9,079 nucleotides of DNA, from NCBI GenBank assembly GCA_002393815.1, contig DGUB01000103.1, forward strand, positions 1 through 9,079. The letters run 5' to 3'. This stretch comes from Ruminococcus sp. UBA4321 (lineage in GTDB: Bacteria; Bacillota; Clostridia; Oscillospirales; Ruminococcaceae). Shown piece after piece: positions 1-6,055 of this stretch; the first letter of the stretch is position 1, and each line of letters starts with the position of its first letter. The notes beneath the pieces were generated by a model. The model saw only the letters and a list, made by a program, of their open reading frames with translations. It made no database searches and was not told the origin of the DNA. The translations under genes and the position numbers were made by a program.

Positions 1-39
1 TCAGCTTATATGGAAGTGCAGAATTCTTAATTATTATCA

Positions 40-80
40 TGCAACAGCACGGAGATTTTTCGGAAATCTCCTGCTTTGCA
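40..80 (+). promoter_or_regulatory. Bulged 17-bp stem-loop in the leader of the arg operon
   Basis: The left arm (40-58) pairs with the right arm (64-80). Eight perfect pairs, GGAGATTT with AAATCTCC, surround a TTCGG loop at 59-63. The stem then continues downward with nine more pairs, interrupted only by single unpaired C residues at 45 and 50. The right arm is followed by TTTTATCG, a short and weak U-run. Only 24 bases separate the hairpin from the argH start and they contain no promoter, so a transcript of argH that starts upstream must cross the structure. It may be a leaky terminator of an upstream gene, an attenuator, or an mRNA 5'-end stabiliser or processing site. The pairing is seen directly; the role is not known. 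Confidence 0.6.
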
Positions 81-90
81 TTTTATCGCC

Positions 91-95
91 GGAGG
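91..95 (+). promoter_or_regulatory. Ribosome binding site of argH (decides the start)
   Basis: GGAGG lies nine bases before the ATG at 105. It selects that ATG over an in-frame ATG at 39, which has no ribosome site and lies within the leader hairpin. Confidence 0.85.
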
Positions 96-104
96 AATAA
101 TTGT

Positions 105-1490
105 ATGGCACTTTGGGCAGGAAGATTCTCAAAAGAAGTTGACGAAACTGTTAATGCATTTAATTCATCTATCGCATTTGATGCCAGAATGTATGCACAG
201 GATATCCGTGGCAGCATTGCGCATGCAACCATGCTCGGCGACTGCGGCATTATCGAAAAATCAGAAAGCAAAGTCATTATTGACGGACTGAAAGGCATTC
301 TGAAAGATTTGCAGAACGGAACTCTCGTATTTGACCCCAATGCAGAAGATATTCACATGTTCGTCGAAGCCGAACTGACTAAGCGTCTCGGCAGTACCGG
401 AAAACGCCTTCATACGGCGCGTTCCCGGAATGACCAGGTCGCACTGGATATCCGGCTGTATTTGCGTGACGAAATGCAGAATGTCAAGAAATATATTCTG
501 GAACTGATGCATACCATCTGCGATATCGCCGGACAGCATACCGAGACGATTATGCCAGGCTATACCCATTTGCAAAGAGCGCAGCCGATTACATTTGCAC
601 ATCACATTCTGACTTATGCACAGATGCTGAAACGCGACTATGAAAGAATCTGTGATGCTGTTGACAGAATGAATGAATGTCCGCTCGGCAGCGGCGCACT
701 CGCCGGAACGACGTATGCAATCAACCGTCAGCAGACTTCTGACCTGCTGGAATTCCGTCAGCCCGTGGAAAACAGTCTCGACGGCGTTTCCGACCGGGAT
801 TTCTGTATTGAAATCTGCTGTGCCTTGTCGCTTCTGATGACGCATTTATCCAGATTTTCGGAAGAAATTATTATGTGGTGTTCGTGGGAATTCAAGTTTG
901 TCGAACTTGATGATGCTTATGCGACCGGCTCTTCCATCATGCCGCAGAAGAAAAATCCGGATGTGACGGAACTTATCCGCGGCAAAACAGGCAGAGTCAA
1001 CGGCGATTTAGTCACTCTGCTTTCCATGATGAAAGGTCTGCCCCTTGCCTATAACAAAGATATGCAGGAAGATAAAGAAGCCATCTTCGATGCGATTGAT
1101 AACACAGAACTCTGCCTGAAAACGTTTATTCCCATGCTGAAAACGATGCGCATTCTCAAAGACAATATGAGAAATGCCGCCGCCAGAGGCTTTATCAATG
1201 CTACCGACTGCGCCGATTATCTCGTCAAGAAGGGTATGCCTTTCCGGGATGCCTATAAAATCACCGGAACGCTTGTGGCAAAGTGCATTGAAAAAAATCT
1301 GACACTCGAAACCCTTCCTCTCGAAGATTATCAGGCTATGACAGATTTGTTTGCAGAAGATGTCTATCAGGCAATCAGCCTTGACACCTGCGTCCGCGAG
1401 CGGAAGTCTTACGGCGCACCTTCTCCGGATGCCGTGAAAGTACAGCTGAATCATCTTCTTGATGCGCTGAACCGTTATGAAAAATCATGA
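105..1490 (+). CDS. argH: Argininosuccinate lyase
   Basis: This cytoplasmic enzyme splits argininosuccinate into arginine and fumarate, the last step of arginine synthesis. The 461-residue length is normal for the fumarase/aspartase superfamily member ArgH. Visible family motifs are HTARSRNDQV (103-112), YTHLQRAQP with the conserved Thr-His (153-161), and the superfamily signature GSSIMPQKKNPD (275-286), whose flexible loop carries the catalytic serine. The start at 105 gives the typical N-terminus MALWAGRF and has a good GGAGG site. An open frame extends upstream to an ATG at 39, but that would add 22 atypical residues encoded by the leader hairpin. The stop overlaps the next gene by ATGA. 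ArgH is the first arg gene visible here, and its usual partner argG is not in the window. No key residue appears to be missing. Confidence 0.98.
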   Translation: MALWAGRFSKEVDETVNAFNSSIAFDARMYAQDIRGSIAHATMLGDCGIIEKSESKVIIDGLKGILKDLQNGTLVFDPNAEDIHMFVEAELTKRLGSTGKRLHTARSRNDQVALDIRLYLRDEMQNVKKYILELMHTICDIAGQHTETIMPGYTHLQRAQPITFAHHILTYAQMLKRDYERICDAVDRMNECPLGSGALAGTTYAINRQQTSDLLEFRQPVENSLDGVSDRDFCIEICCALSLLMTHLSRFSEEIIMWCSWEFKFVELDDAYATGSSIMPQKKNPDVTELIRGKTGRVNGDLVTLLSMMKGLPLAYNKDMQEDKEAIFDAIDNTELCLKTFIPMLKTMRILKDNMRNAAARGFINATDCADYLVKKGMPFRDAYKITGTLVAKCIEKNLTLETLPLEDYQAMTDLFAEDVYQAISLDTCVRERKSYGAPSPDAVKVQLNHLLDALNRYEKS

Positions 1491-1714
1491 AAAAACGACA
1501 GTTTAAATTTATTTTCGCGCTGACATTTCTGAGCGTTATCATCTGGATTACCGGAGAGTTCATCATTGGTGAACTGATTAATAATTTTGTCGTTTCCGTC
1601 GTGTGGGCGGTGATTTGCCTGATTGGCTGCTGTGCTTACAGTCTCTGGAAATGCCCCCGCGAACCCGACGAAGAGGAGGATTCCCCTCAAAAACAACATA
1701 AGGAGGACAAATAA
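1487..1714 (+). CDS. Small two-helix membrane protein, function unknown
   Basis: This is a 75-residue protein I do not recognise. It has a short basic start (MKKRQFK) and two hydrophobic segments, about residues 8-29 and 33-55, joined by a very short turn near the acidic residues E24 and E29. A charged, hydrophilic tail rich in Glu, Asp and Lys follows (58-75). Cysteines cluster at the end of the second helix (C44, C48, C49, C56). The pattern suggests a helical hairpin in the membrane with the tail in the cytoplasm (inference). The ATG overlaps the argH stop in an ATGA and has no clear ribosome site of its own, so translation is probably coupled to argH. The argC ribosome site lies inside its last codons. 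It is likely a real gene because of this packing and its well-formed membrane pattern. Confidence 0.75.
   Translation: MKKRQFKFIFALTFLSVIIWITGEFIIGELINNFVVSVVWAVICLIGCCAYSLWKCPREPDEEEDSPQKQHKEDK
1701..1706 (+). promoter_or_regulatory. Ribosome binding site of argC
   Basis: A perfect AGGAGG sits inside the 3' end of the preceding small membrane gene, ten bases before the argC ATG at 1717. It lets argC start independently of the upstream gene. Confidence 0.85.
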
Positions 1715-1716
1715 TC

Positions 1717-2661
1717 ATGTCCGTAAAAGTCTATATTGACGGTCAGGCTGGCACGACTGGTCTGAAAATTGTCAGCCGTCTCGAAACCCGTGAAGATATC
1801 CATCTGCTGAAAATCGCCGACGAAGACCGGCATAACAATCAGAAACGCGCCGAAATCATGGCGGAAGCGGATTTCACATTCCTGTGCCTTCCGGATGATG
1901 CCGCCCGCGAAGCCGTTACTCTCGCCGGAAATCATACCCGGCTGATTGACGCTTCCACAGCACACAGAACCAATCCGAAATGGGCATACGGATTCCCGGA
2001 ACTTTCTCCGGAATTCAGAGAAAAGTTAATCAATTCCGGCAGAACTGCCGTTCCCGGCTGCTATGCAAGCGGATTTATTTCTCTGCTTTATCCGATGGTG
2101 AAGCACGGACTGATTCCGGCAGATTTTCCGGTATTTGCCTATGCGACTTCCGGCTACAGCGGTGCAGGAAAAAAGGCTATCGCACAGTATGAAGGCGATG
2201 ACAAGCCTTATGAATTCAATTCTCCCCGACAGTATGCGCTTTCACAGCAGCATAAGCATCTGCCGGAAATGCAGCTGTTCTCCGGATTAACACATAAGCC
2301 GATGTTTAACCCGATTATCTGCGATTATTACAGCGGTATGGTGGTATCTGTTCCGGTTCAGACCAGAATGCTCGATAAGAAAATCACGCTCGAACAGGTG
2401 AACCAGACCTATCAGGAACATTATGCAGATGCGAAATTAGTTTCTGTCAATCCGCTGATGCTTCCCGAAGAACAGAAAAGCTTCTTCCTGGCTTCCAATA
2501 CTCTGAGCGGTCAGAATAAACTCGAAATCTTCACATTCGGCAATGACGAACAGATTCTATTATGCGCCCGTCTGGATAATCTCGGAAAAGGGGCTTCCGG
2601 TGCGGCGGTACAGTGCCTTAACATTATGATGGGCATTGACGAAACAACAGGATTATTATAA
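1717..2661 (+). CDS. argC: N-acetyl-gamma-glutamyl-phosphate reductase, type 2
   Basis: ArgC reduces N-acetylglutamyl phosphate to N-acetylglutamate 5-semialdehyde with NADPH, the third step to ornithine. The 314-residue length and overall pattern fit the shorter type 2 subfamily rather than the roughly 345-residue type 1 form of Bacillus. The N-terminal dinucleotide-binding loop GQAGTTG is at 9-15. The catalytic cysteine is C115 in VPGCYASG. The conserved SGYSGAGK (145-152) and the HKHLPE segment (179-184), which carries the catalytic histidine region, follow. The start is fixed by AGGAGG at 1701-1706, and the gene begins two bases after the upstream stop. Its product is used by ArgD from the same operon. 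No defects are seen. Confidence 0.97.
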   Translation: MSVKVYIDGQAGTTGLKIVSRLETREDIHLLKIADEDRHNNQKRAEIMAEADFTFLCLPDDAAREAVTLAGNHTRLIDASTAHRTNPKWAYGFPELSPEFREKLINSGRTAVPGCYASGFISLLYPMVKHGLIPADFPVFAYATSGYSGAGKKAIAQYEGDDKPYEFNSPRQYALSQQHKHLPEMQLFSGLTHKPMFNPIICDYYSGMVVSVPVQTRMLDKKITLEQVNQTYQEHYADAKLVSVNPLMLPEEQKSFFLASNTLSGQNKLEIFTFGNDEQILLCARLDNLGKGASGAAVQCLNIMMGIDETTGLL

Positions 2662-2670
2662 TTTATAATT
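2636..2670 (+). promoter_or_regulatory. Possible internal promoter before argJ
   Basis: TTGACG (2636-2641) in the last codons of argC is followed after 15 bases by TATAAT (2657-2662). The latter is the first copy of a tandem TATAATT repeat (2657-2663 and 2664-2670). Both boxes resemble sigma-A elements, but 15 bases is a short spacer and the second TATAAT copy would be 22 bases away. AT-rich sequence at a stop codon easily produces such matches, so this is only a candidate. Confidence 0.25.
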
Positions 2671-2672
2671 AA

Positions 2673-2680
2673 GAGAGTGA
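2673..2680 (+). promoter_or_regulatory. Weak ribosome binding site of argJ
   Basis: GAGAGTGA is an imperfect Shine-Dalgarno sequence ahead of a TTG start at 2687. All clear ribosome sites elsewhere in the operon are closer to AGGAGG, so argJ may be translated less efficiently than its neighbours. Confidence 0.5.
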
Positions 2681-2686
2681 TTTATT

Positions 2687-3931
2687 TTGAATAAAAAAGA
2701 ATTCAAGGGTTTTGCCTTTGTGGACGGCGGTGTCTGCGCGGCTGAAGGCTTTCAGGCAAACGGCATTCACTGCGGAATCAAGGCAAACGGCGACCCGAAT
2801 AAAAATGATTTGGCTCTGATTTATGCCGAAGTTCCCTGCACAGCCGCCGCTATGTATACGACAAATAAAGTACAGGGCGCACCGATTGCCGTCACCAGAA
2901 AGCATCTCGAAGACGGCAAGGCACAGGCAGTTATCGTCAATTCCGTGAATGCCAATACCTGCAATGCGGACGGCGTTGAAAAAGCTGAAAAAATGTGTCA
3001 GTTCGCCGCTGATGCGCTGAACCTCAAGCCGGAAGATATTATCGTCGCTTCTACAGGGGTTATCGGTCAGCCGCTTCCTATCGAACCGATTGAAAACGGC
3101 GTTCCGGAACTTGCCAAAGGTCTGAACCGTAACGGCAATACCGAAGCCGTTCACGCTATCATGACAACCGATACCCAGCCGAAGGAAGTCGCTGTCGAAT
3201 TTGAAATCGACGGGAAAAAATGCCGTCTCGGCGGAATGCTCAAAGGCAGCGGCATGATTCATCCGAATATGGCAACAACACTCACATTCCTGACGACAGA
3301 CTGTGCCGTTTCTTCCGGAATGCTGAAACAGGCTCTCCGGGATGTGGTGGCTGTCACGCTTAACAGAGTCAGCGTGGACGGCGATACCTCTACCAACGAT
3401 ATGATTTGTATCTTAGCCAGCGGAAAAGCCGGAAATGCCGAAATCAAGACAGCAGACAACAATCTGGAAATCTTTAAAGATGCACTGTATGCGGTTCTGA
3501 TGAATCTTTCCAGAATGATGGCTCGCGACGGCGAAGGTGCTACCAAGCTGATTGAATGCCTCTGCACCGGCGCGGAAGATGACAGGACTGCTGAAATCGT
3601 TGCAAAATCGGTCATTACTTCCAGTCTGTTCAAGGCGGCAATTTTCGGCGAAGATGCCAACTGGGGCAGAATCCTGTGTGCAGTCGGCTACGCTCCGGCG
3701 GAATTTGATATCAATCAGGTAGATGTCACAATGAGTTCGCCGAAAGGCGTAATTGAAGTCTGCAAAAACGGCGCAGGTGTGGAATTCTCCGAGGAGAAGG
3801 CAAAGGAAATTCTTTCCGAAGAAGAAATTCTGGTATCTGTCAGCATCGGAAACGGTGCAGGCTCTGCTGTGGCATGGGGCTGTGATTTGACATACGATTA
3901 TGTCAGAATCAACGGCGATTACAGAAGTTAA
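2687..3931 (+). CDS. argJ: Ornithine acetyltransferase / N-acetylglutamate synthase
   Basis: ArgJ moves the acetyl group from N-acetylornithine to glutamate, releasing ornithine and regenerating N-acetylglutamate. Many members also acetylate glutamate with acetyl-CoA; sequence alone does not settle whether this one does. The 414-residue proenzyme carries the self-cleavage motif KGSGMIHPNMAT at 186-197. Family knowledge places the cut between A196 and T197, freeing T197 as the nucleophile and giving alpha and beta chains. The oxyanion-hole region is STGVIG (122-127), and conserved DGDTSTND is at 231-238. The C-terminus ends in the usual D-Y-R-S type. The start is TTG at 2687 with a weak ribosome site; no better start gives the normal N-terminus. 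No argA or argE is present here, consistent with the cyclic pathway. Confidence 0.97.
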   Translation: MNKKEFKGFAFVDGGVCAAEGFQANGIHCGIKANGDPNKNDLALIYAEVPCTAAAMYTTNKVQGAPIAVTRKHLEDGKAQAVIVNSVNANTCNADGVEKAEKMCQFAADALNLKPEDIIVASTGVIGQPLPIEPIENGVPELAKGLNRNGNTEAVHAIMTTDTQPKEVAVEFEIDGKKCRLGGMLKGSGMIHPNMATTLTFLTTDCAVSSGMLKQALRDVVAVTLNRVSVDGDTSTNDMICILASGKAGNAEIKTADNNLEIFKDALYAVLMNLSRMMARDGEGATKLIECLCTGAEDDRTAEIVAKSVITSSLFKAAIFGEDANWGRILCAVGYAPAEFDINQVDVTMSSPKGVIEVCKNGAGVEFSEEKAKEILSEEEILVSVSIGNGAGSAVAWGCDLTYDYVRINGDYRS

Positions 3932-3932
3932 G

Positions 3933-4415
3933 ATGCAGTTCGCATTCGGGCGTTATCTTCTCGAAATTGATGTTGATAAAACAAGAAAATTCTATCAGAC
4001 TGCCGAAAAGCTGACAGACGGCTGTACTTGTTCCGGATGCCGGAATTTCGAGAAAGCGGTTGATTCCTTTCCGGAAGAAGTAAAGCGTTTTTTTGAAGAA
4101 ATCGGCGTTTCGCCGGAAAAATCCGCCGAAGTCTTTGCCAACTGCGCGGAAGATAACAAGAGAAAAATATTCTACGGCGGATTCTGTCATATCTGCGGAA
4201 AAGTCCTGAACGGCGATTCCCCATGGGTTCCGGACGGAGAGAAAGCCTACAGATGGGAGACAGGGAACACCTATCAGATTGCAGAGGGCTACAAAGTCGG
4301 ATTCGAGAACGGCGGCGCACTCATAGAAGATAACTTCCCTGAACCCGTCATGCAGATGGAAATTGAATTCCATGTGCCGTGGGTACTCGAAGAAGAAAAC
4401 GACATTCCGGGGTGA
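3933..4415 (+). CDS. Uncharacterised protein with CxCxxC and CHxC motifs
   Basis: This is a 160-residue soluble protein of unknown function. It resembles, from memory only, hypothetical proteins common in Ruminococcus and Lachnospiraceae. It starts with a beta-like stretch (FGRYLLEIDVDKT), then CTCSGC at 31-36 (C31, C33, C36) followed by RNFEKAV. A helical region, FPEEVKRFFEEIGVSPEK (46-63), follows, and then GGFCHICGK with C85, H86 and C88. The C-terminal part is rich in acidic and aromatic residues and ends EFHVPWVLEEEND. The cysteine groups could bind zinc or another metal, but spacing does not match a fold I can name. The ATG at 3933 starts one base after the argJ stop. An in-frame ATG at 3900 inside argJ is possible but adds 11 residues unlike the family start. 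It lies between argJ and argB. Confidence 0.8.
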   Translation: MQFAFGRYLLEIDVDKTRKFYQTAEKLTDGCTCSGCRNFEKAVDSFPEEVKRFFEEIGVSPEKSAEVFANCAEDNKRKIFYGGFCHICGKVLNGDSPWVPDGEKAYRWETGNTYQIAEGYKVGFENGGALIEDNFPEPVMQMEIEFHVPWVLEEENDIPG

Positions 4416-4416
4416 G
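4409..4416 (+). promoter_or_regulatory. Ribosome binding site before the GTG start at 4420
   Basis: GGGGTGAG overlaps the stop of the preceding gene and lies just ahead of GTG at 4420. It supports that GTG over an in-frame ATG at 4363, which would overlap the upstream gene by 53 bases and has no ribosome site. Confidence 0.6.
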
Positions 4417-4419
4417 TCT

Positions 4420-4731
4420 GTGCAGACAATTATTATTAAACTGAATGCCGGACTGCTCGAAAATCCGGATACGGATTTACGCTATGTCCTGCCGGAACGG
4501 ATTGAAGAATTCACCAATCATCTTGTTTCGGATAATGGCTATGATTATCTCAGCAGTTCGGAACTGGGTATCTGGCTGGAAACCGAACATGCTGAAGAAA
4601 TGGCTCACCAAATCCTGGAACTGCTGAAGAATGAAAAATTCTGTCAGAATGATTTGTCCCTGAGTGCGGAAATTTATATTTCTCCTCAGGAATGCGCTGA
4701 ACTGGAACACAGTCAGAAAATTTATCCGTAA
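4420..4731 (+). CDS. Small conserved-looking hypothetical protein
   Basis: This is a 103-residue acidic soluble protein with no function I can assign. It has an N-terminal beta strand (QTIIIKLNA), the segment DTDLRYVLPERIEEFTN (17-33), a DNGYDYLSS turn (38-46), a strand ELGIWLET (48-55), an amphipathic helix (58-71) and a final strand LSAEIYIS (81-88). The predicted beta-alpha-beta layout is ferredoxin-like in order, which is inference. Similar short proteins occur in clostridial genomes as far as I recall, without a role. GTG at 4420 is chosen because of the ribosome site at 4409-4416 and because the protein then begins right at the first strand. It starts four bases after the upstream stop and ends directly before the argB ribosome site, so the pair of unknown genes is embedded in the operon. 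Confidence 0.75.
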   Translation: MQTIIIKLNAGLLENPDTDLRYVLPERIEEFTNHLVSDNGYDYLSSSELGIWLETEHAEEMAHQILELLKNEKFCQNDLSLSAEIYISPQECAELEHSQKIYP

Positions 4732-4738
4732 GGAGAGG
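4731..4738 (+). promoter_or_regulatory. Ribosome binding site of argB (decides the start)
   Basis: AGGAGAGG begins at the last base of the preceding stop codon and lies six bases before ATG 4745. It supports this start over an in-frame ATG at 4664 inside the upstream gene. Confidence 0.75.
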
Positions 4739-4744
4739 AAAGAG

Positions 4745-5617
4745 ATGGAGAAAATCAATATTTCCAACGAGGTCAGAGCGAAGGTTCTGAATGACGCTCT
4801 GCCGTATATTCAGAAATATCATAATAAAGTCGTTGTTATCAAATACGGCGGAAATGCCATGACCAACGAAGAACTCAAACAGGCTGTCATGAGTGATATT
4901 GTTCTGCTGACGCTTGTCGGCGTGAAGTTGGTACTGGTTCACGGCGGAGGACCTGAAATCAATGATATGCTGAAACGTTTAGGCATTGAAAGCAAGTTCA
5001 TCAACGGTCTGCGCTATACGGACGAAAATACTATCGATGTTGTCAAGATGGTGCTTTCCGGAAAAGTCAATAAGGAACTTGTAACAATGTTAGGGCTGAA
5101 AGGCGGTCAGGCAGTCGGACTCTGCGGTCTGGATGAAAAAATGTTACTCGCTGAACGCGCTTACGGCGAAAATGATGAGGATTTAGGCTATGTCGGCAAA
5201 ATCACGAAGGTCAATACCAAGCCCATCACCGACGCGCTGAATAATAATGTCATTCCGGTTATCGCGACAGTCGCCTGTGATGAAAAAGGTCAGGCATATA
5301 ATGTCAATGCCGATACTGCCGCTTCCAGAATCGCCGCGGAACTCAAAGCTGAAAATCTGATTCTGCTGACGGATATCGCCGGACTGCTCCGCGATAAGGA
5401 TGACCCTAGCACTCTGATTTCTTCTGTAAACGTCAGTGAAGTGCCGTTCATGAAGAAACGCGGCATCATTTCCGGCGGTATGATTCCGAAAATCGACTGC
5501 TGTGTCGAAGCCGTCCGCAGAGGTGTCAAGAAAACGGCTATCATTGACGGCAGAGTGCCGCACTCTATCCTGATTGAAATGCTTTCCAATGAGGGTATCG
5601 GCACACAGTTCAGATGA
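4745..5617 (+). CDS. argB: Acetylglutamate kinase, probably arginine-inhibited type
   Basis: ArgB phosphorylates N-acetylglutamate with ATP, normally the controlled step of the cyclic pathway. The 290-residue protein belongs to the amino-acid kinase family. It shows KYGGNAM (33-39), HGGGPEI (66-72) for substrate and phosphate binding, YNVNADTAA (185-193), TDIAG (209-213) and GGMIPK (244-249). It has about 26 residues ahead of the first kinase strand and an EGIGT sequence near the C-terminus (283-287). Both features mark the long, hexameric, arginine-sensitive enzymes such as those of Thermotoga and Pseudomonas, unlike the 258-residue E. coli form (family knowledge; inhibition here is inferred). 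The start is set by the ribosome site at 4731-4738. The stop overlaps the next gene by ATGA. Confidence 0.97.
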   Translation: MEKINISNEVRAKVLNDALPYIQKYHNKVVVIKYGGNAMTNEELKQAVMSDIVLLTLVGVKLVLVHGGGPEINDMLKRLGIESKFINGLRYTDENTIDVVKMVLSGKVNKELVTMLGLKGGQAVGLCGLDEKMLLAERAYGENDEDLGYVGKITKVNTKPITDALNNNVIPVIATVACDEKGQAYNVNADTAASRIAAELKAENLILLTDIAGLLRDKDDPSTLISSVNVSEVPFMKKRGIISGGMIPKIDCCVEAVRRGVKKTAIIDGRVPHSILIEMLSNEGIGTQFR

Positions 5618-6027
5618 TTCTGTTCCTGAAACTTCTGCCGATACTGACCGGAATTCTTTGCATTATCATTGCAGTGCTTCCGGAACGTCACCGGAATTTT
5701 AGAAATCCAGTTTTTACGGAAGGCGAAGTCATCGGCAGTGTCACACAGAAAGTATTTCAGAAACACAGTGAAGCGTTTTCATTTGCGCCTGTCGTGCGGT
5801 ATCAGACCGGACAGGGCGAACAGAAAGCCACAGCCAGAATTTTCGTTCCGGAATGGCAGTACCATTACCGGACGGGTGATAAAATTACTGTATGCTATGA
5901 AAAAGCACAGCCGCAGATTTTCGAGATTCACAACGGCAGCCGCTATGAATTCCGGAAAACGCTCTGTCTGACTGCCGGAATCGGCATTCTGACAGCTTAT
6001 GCTGTACTGTACATACAGTATCATTGA
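5614..6027 (+). CDS. DUF3592-like membrane protein
   Basis: This 137-residue protein has an N-terminal hydrophobic helix (about 3-22), a soluble middle part and a C-terminal hydrophobic helix (about 115-134). The middle resembles DUF3592 proteins: a GEVIGSV strand (37-43), the FAPVVRYQTGQGE segment (57-69), and YRTGDKITVCYEKAQPQIFE (85-104). The last segment matches the typical Gly-Asp then Val-x-Tyr then Pro pattern. Family function is unknown. Two membrane anchors around a small beta domain suggest that the domain sits on one membrane face (inference). The ATG overlaps the argB stop in ATGA with no separate ribosome site, so translation is probably coupled to argB. The assignment rests on pattern resemblance only. 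Confidence 0.75.
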   Translation: MILFLKLLPILTGILCIIIAVLPERHRNFRNPVFTEGEVIGSVTQKVFQKHSEAFSFAPVVRYQTGQGEQKATARIFVPEWQYHYRTGDKITVCYEKAQPQIFEIHNGSRYEFRKTLCLTAGIGILTAYAVLYIQYH

Positions 6028-6040
6028 TTCATAAAAATGA

Positions 6041-6046
6041 AAGGAG
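6041..6046 (+). promoter_or_regulatory. Ribosome binding site of argD
   Basis: AAGGAG lies nine bases before the TTG at 6056. It is the main reason to accept TTG rather than the in-frame ATG at 6089, which would remove the first 11 residues and has no ribosome site. Confidence 0.8.
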
Positions 6047-6055
6047 TAAATTCTT

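Noticed and set aside
27..44. ArgR box in the leader
   Set aside because: Only one half resembles the ArgR consensus and the symmetry is poor, so it was not listed as a feature.
39..104. In-frame ATG at 39 as an earlier argH start
   Set aside because: It has no ribosome site, lies in the leader hairpin, and adds 22 residues that ArgH proteins lack; ATG 105 has GGAGG and the standard N-terminus.
261..845. Long minus-strand open frame opposite argH
   Set aside because: It is a shadow of argH codon usage with no ribosome site and no recognisable protein pattern. The same applies to minus-strand frames opposite argJ (2669-3262 and 3259-3660), argD (6314-6880) and argF (8062-8595).
3900..3932. 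Start at ATG 3900 for the cysteine-motif protein
   Set aside because: It would lie inside argJ and add 11 residues encoded by argJ sequence in another frame; ATG 3933 directly after the argJ stop fits better, although its ribosome site is weak.
4363..4419. Start at ATG 4363 for the 103-residue protein
   Set aside because: It overlaps the previous gene by 53 bases and has no ribosome site; GTG 4420 follows GGGGTGAG.
3933..4731. Toxin-antitoxin or immunity system at the argJ-argB junction
   Set aside because: Neither protein shows a toxin, nuclease or DNA-binding motif, and there is no independent promoter; only the adjacency suggests it.
4664..4744. Start at ATG 4664 for argB
   Set aside because: It lies inside the preceding gene and adds 27 atypical residues; ATG 4745 has a proper ribosome site.
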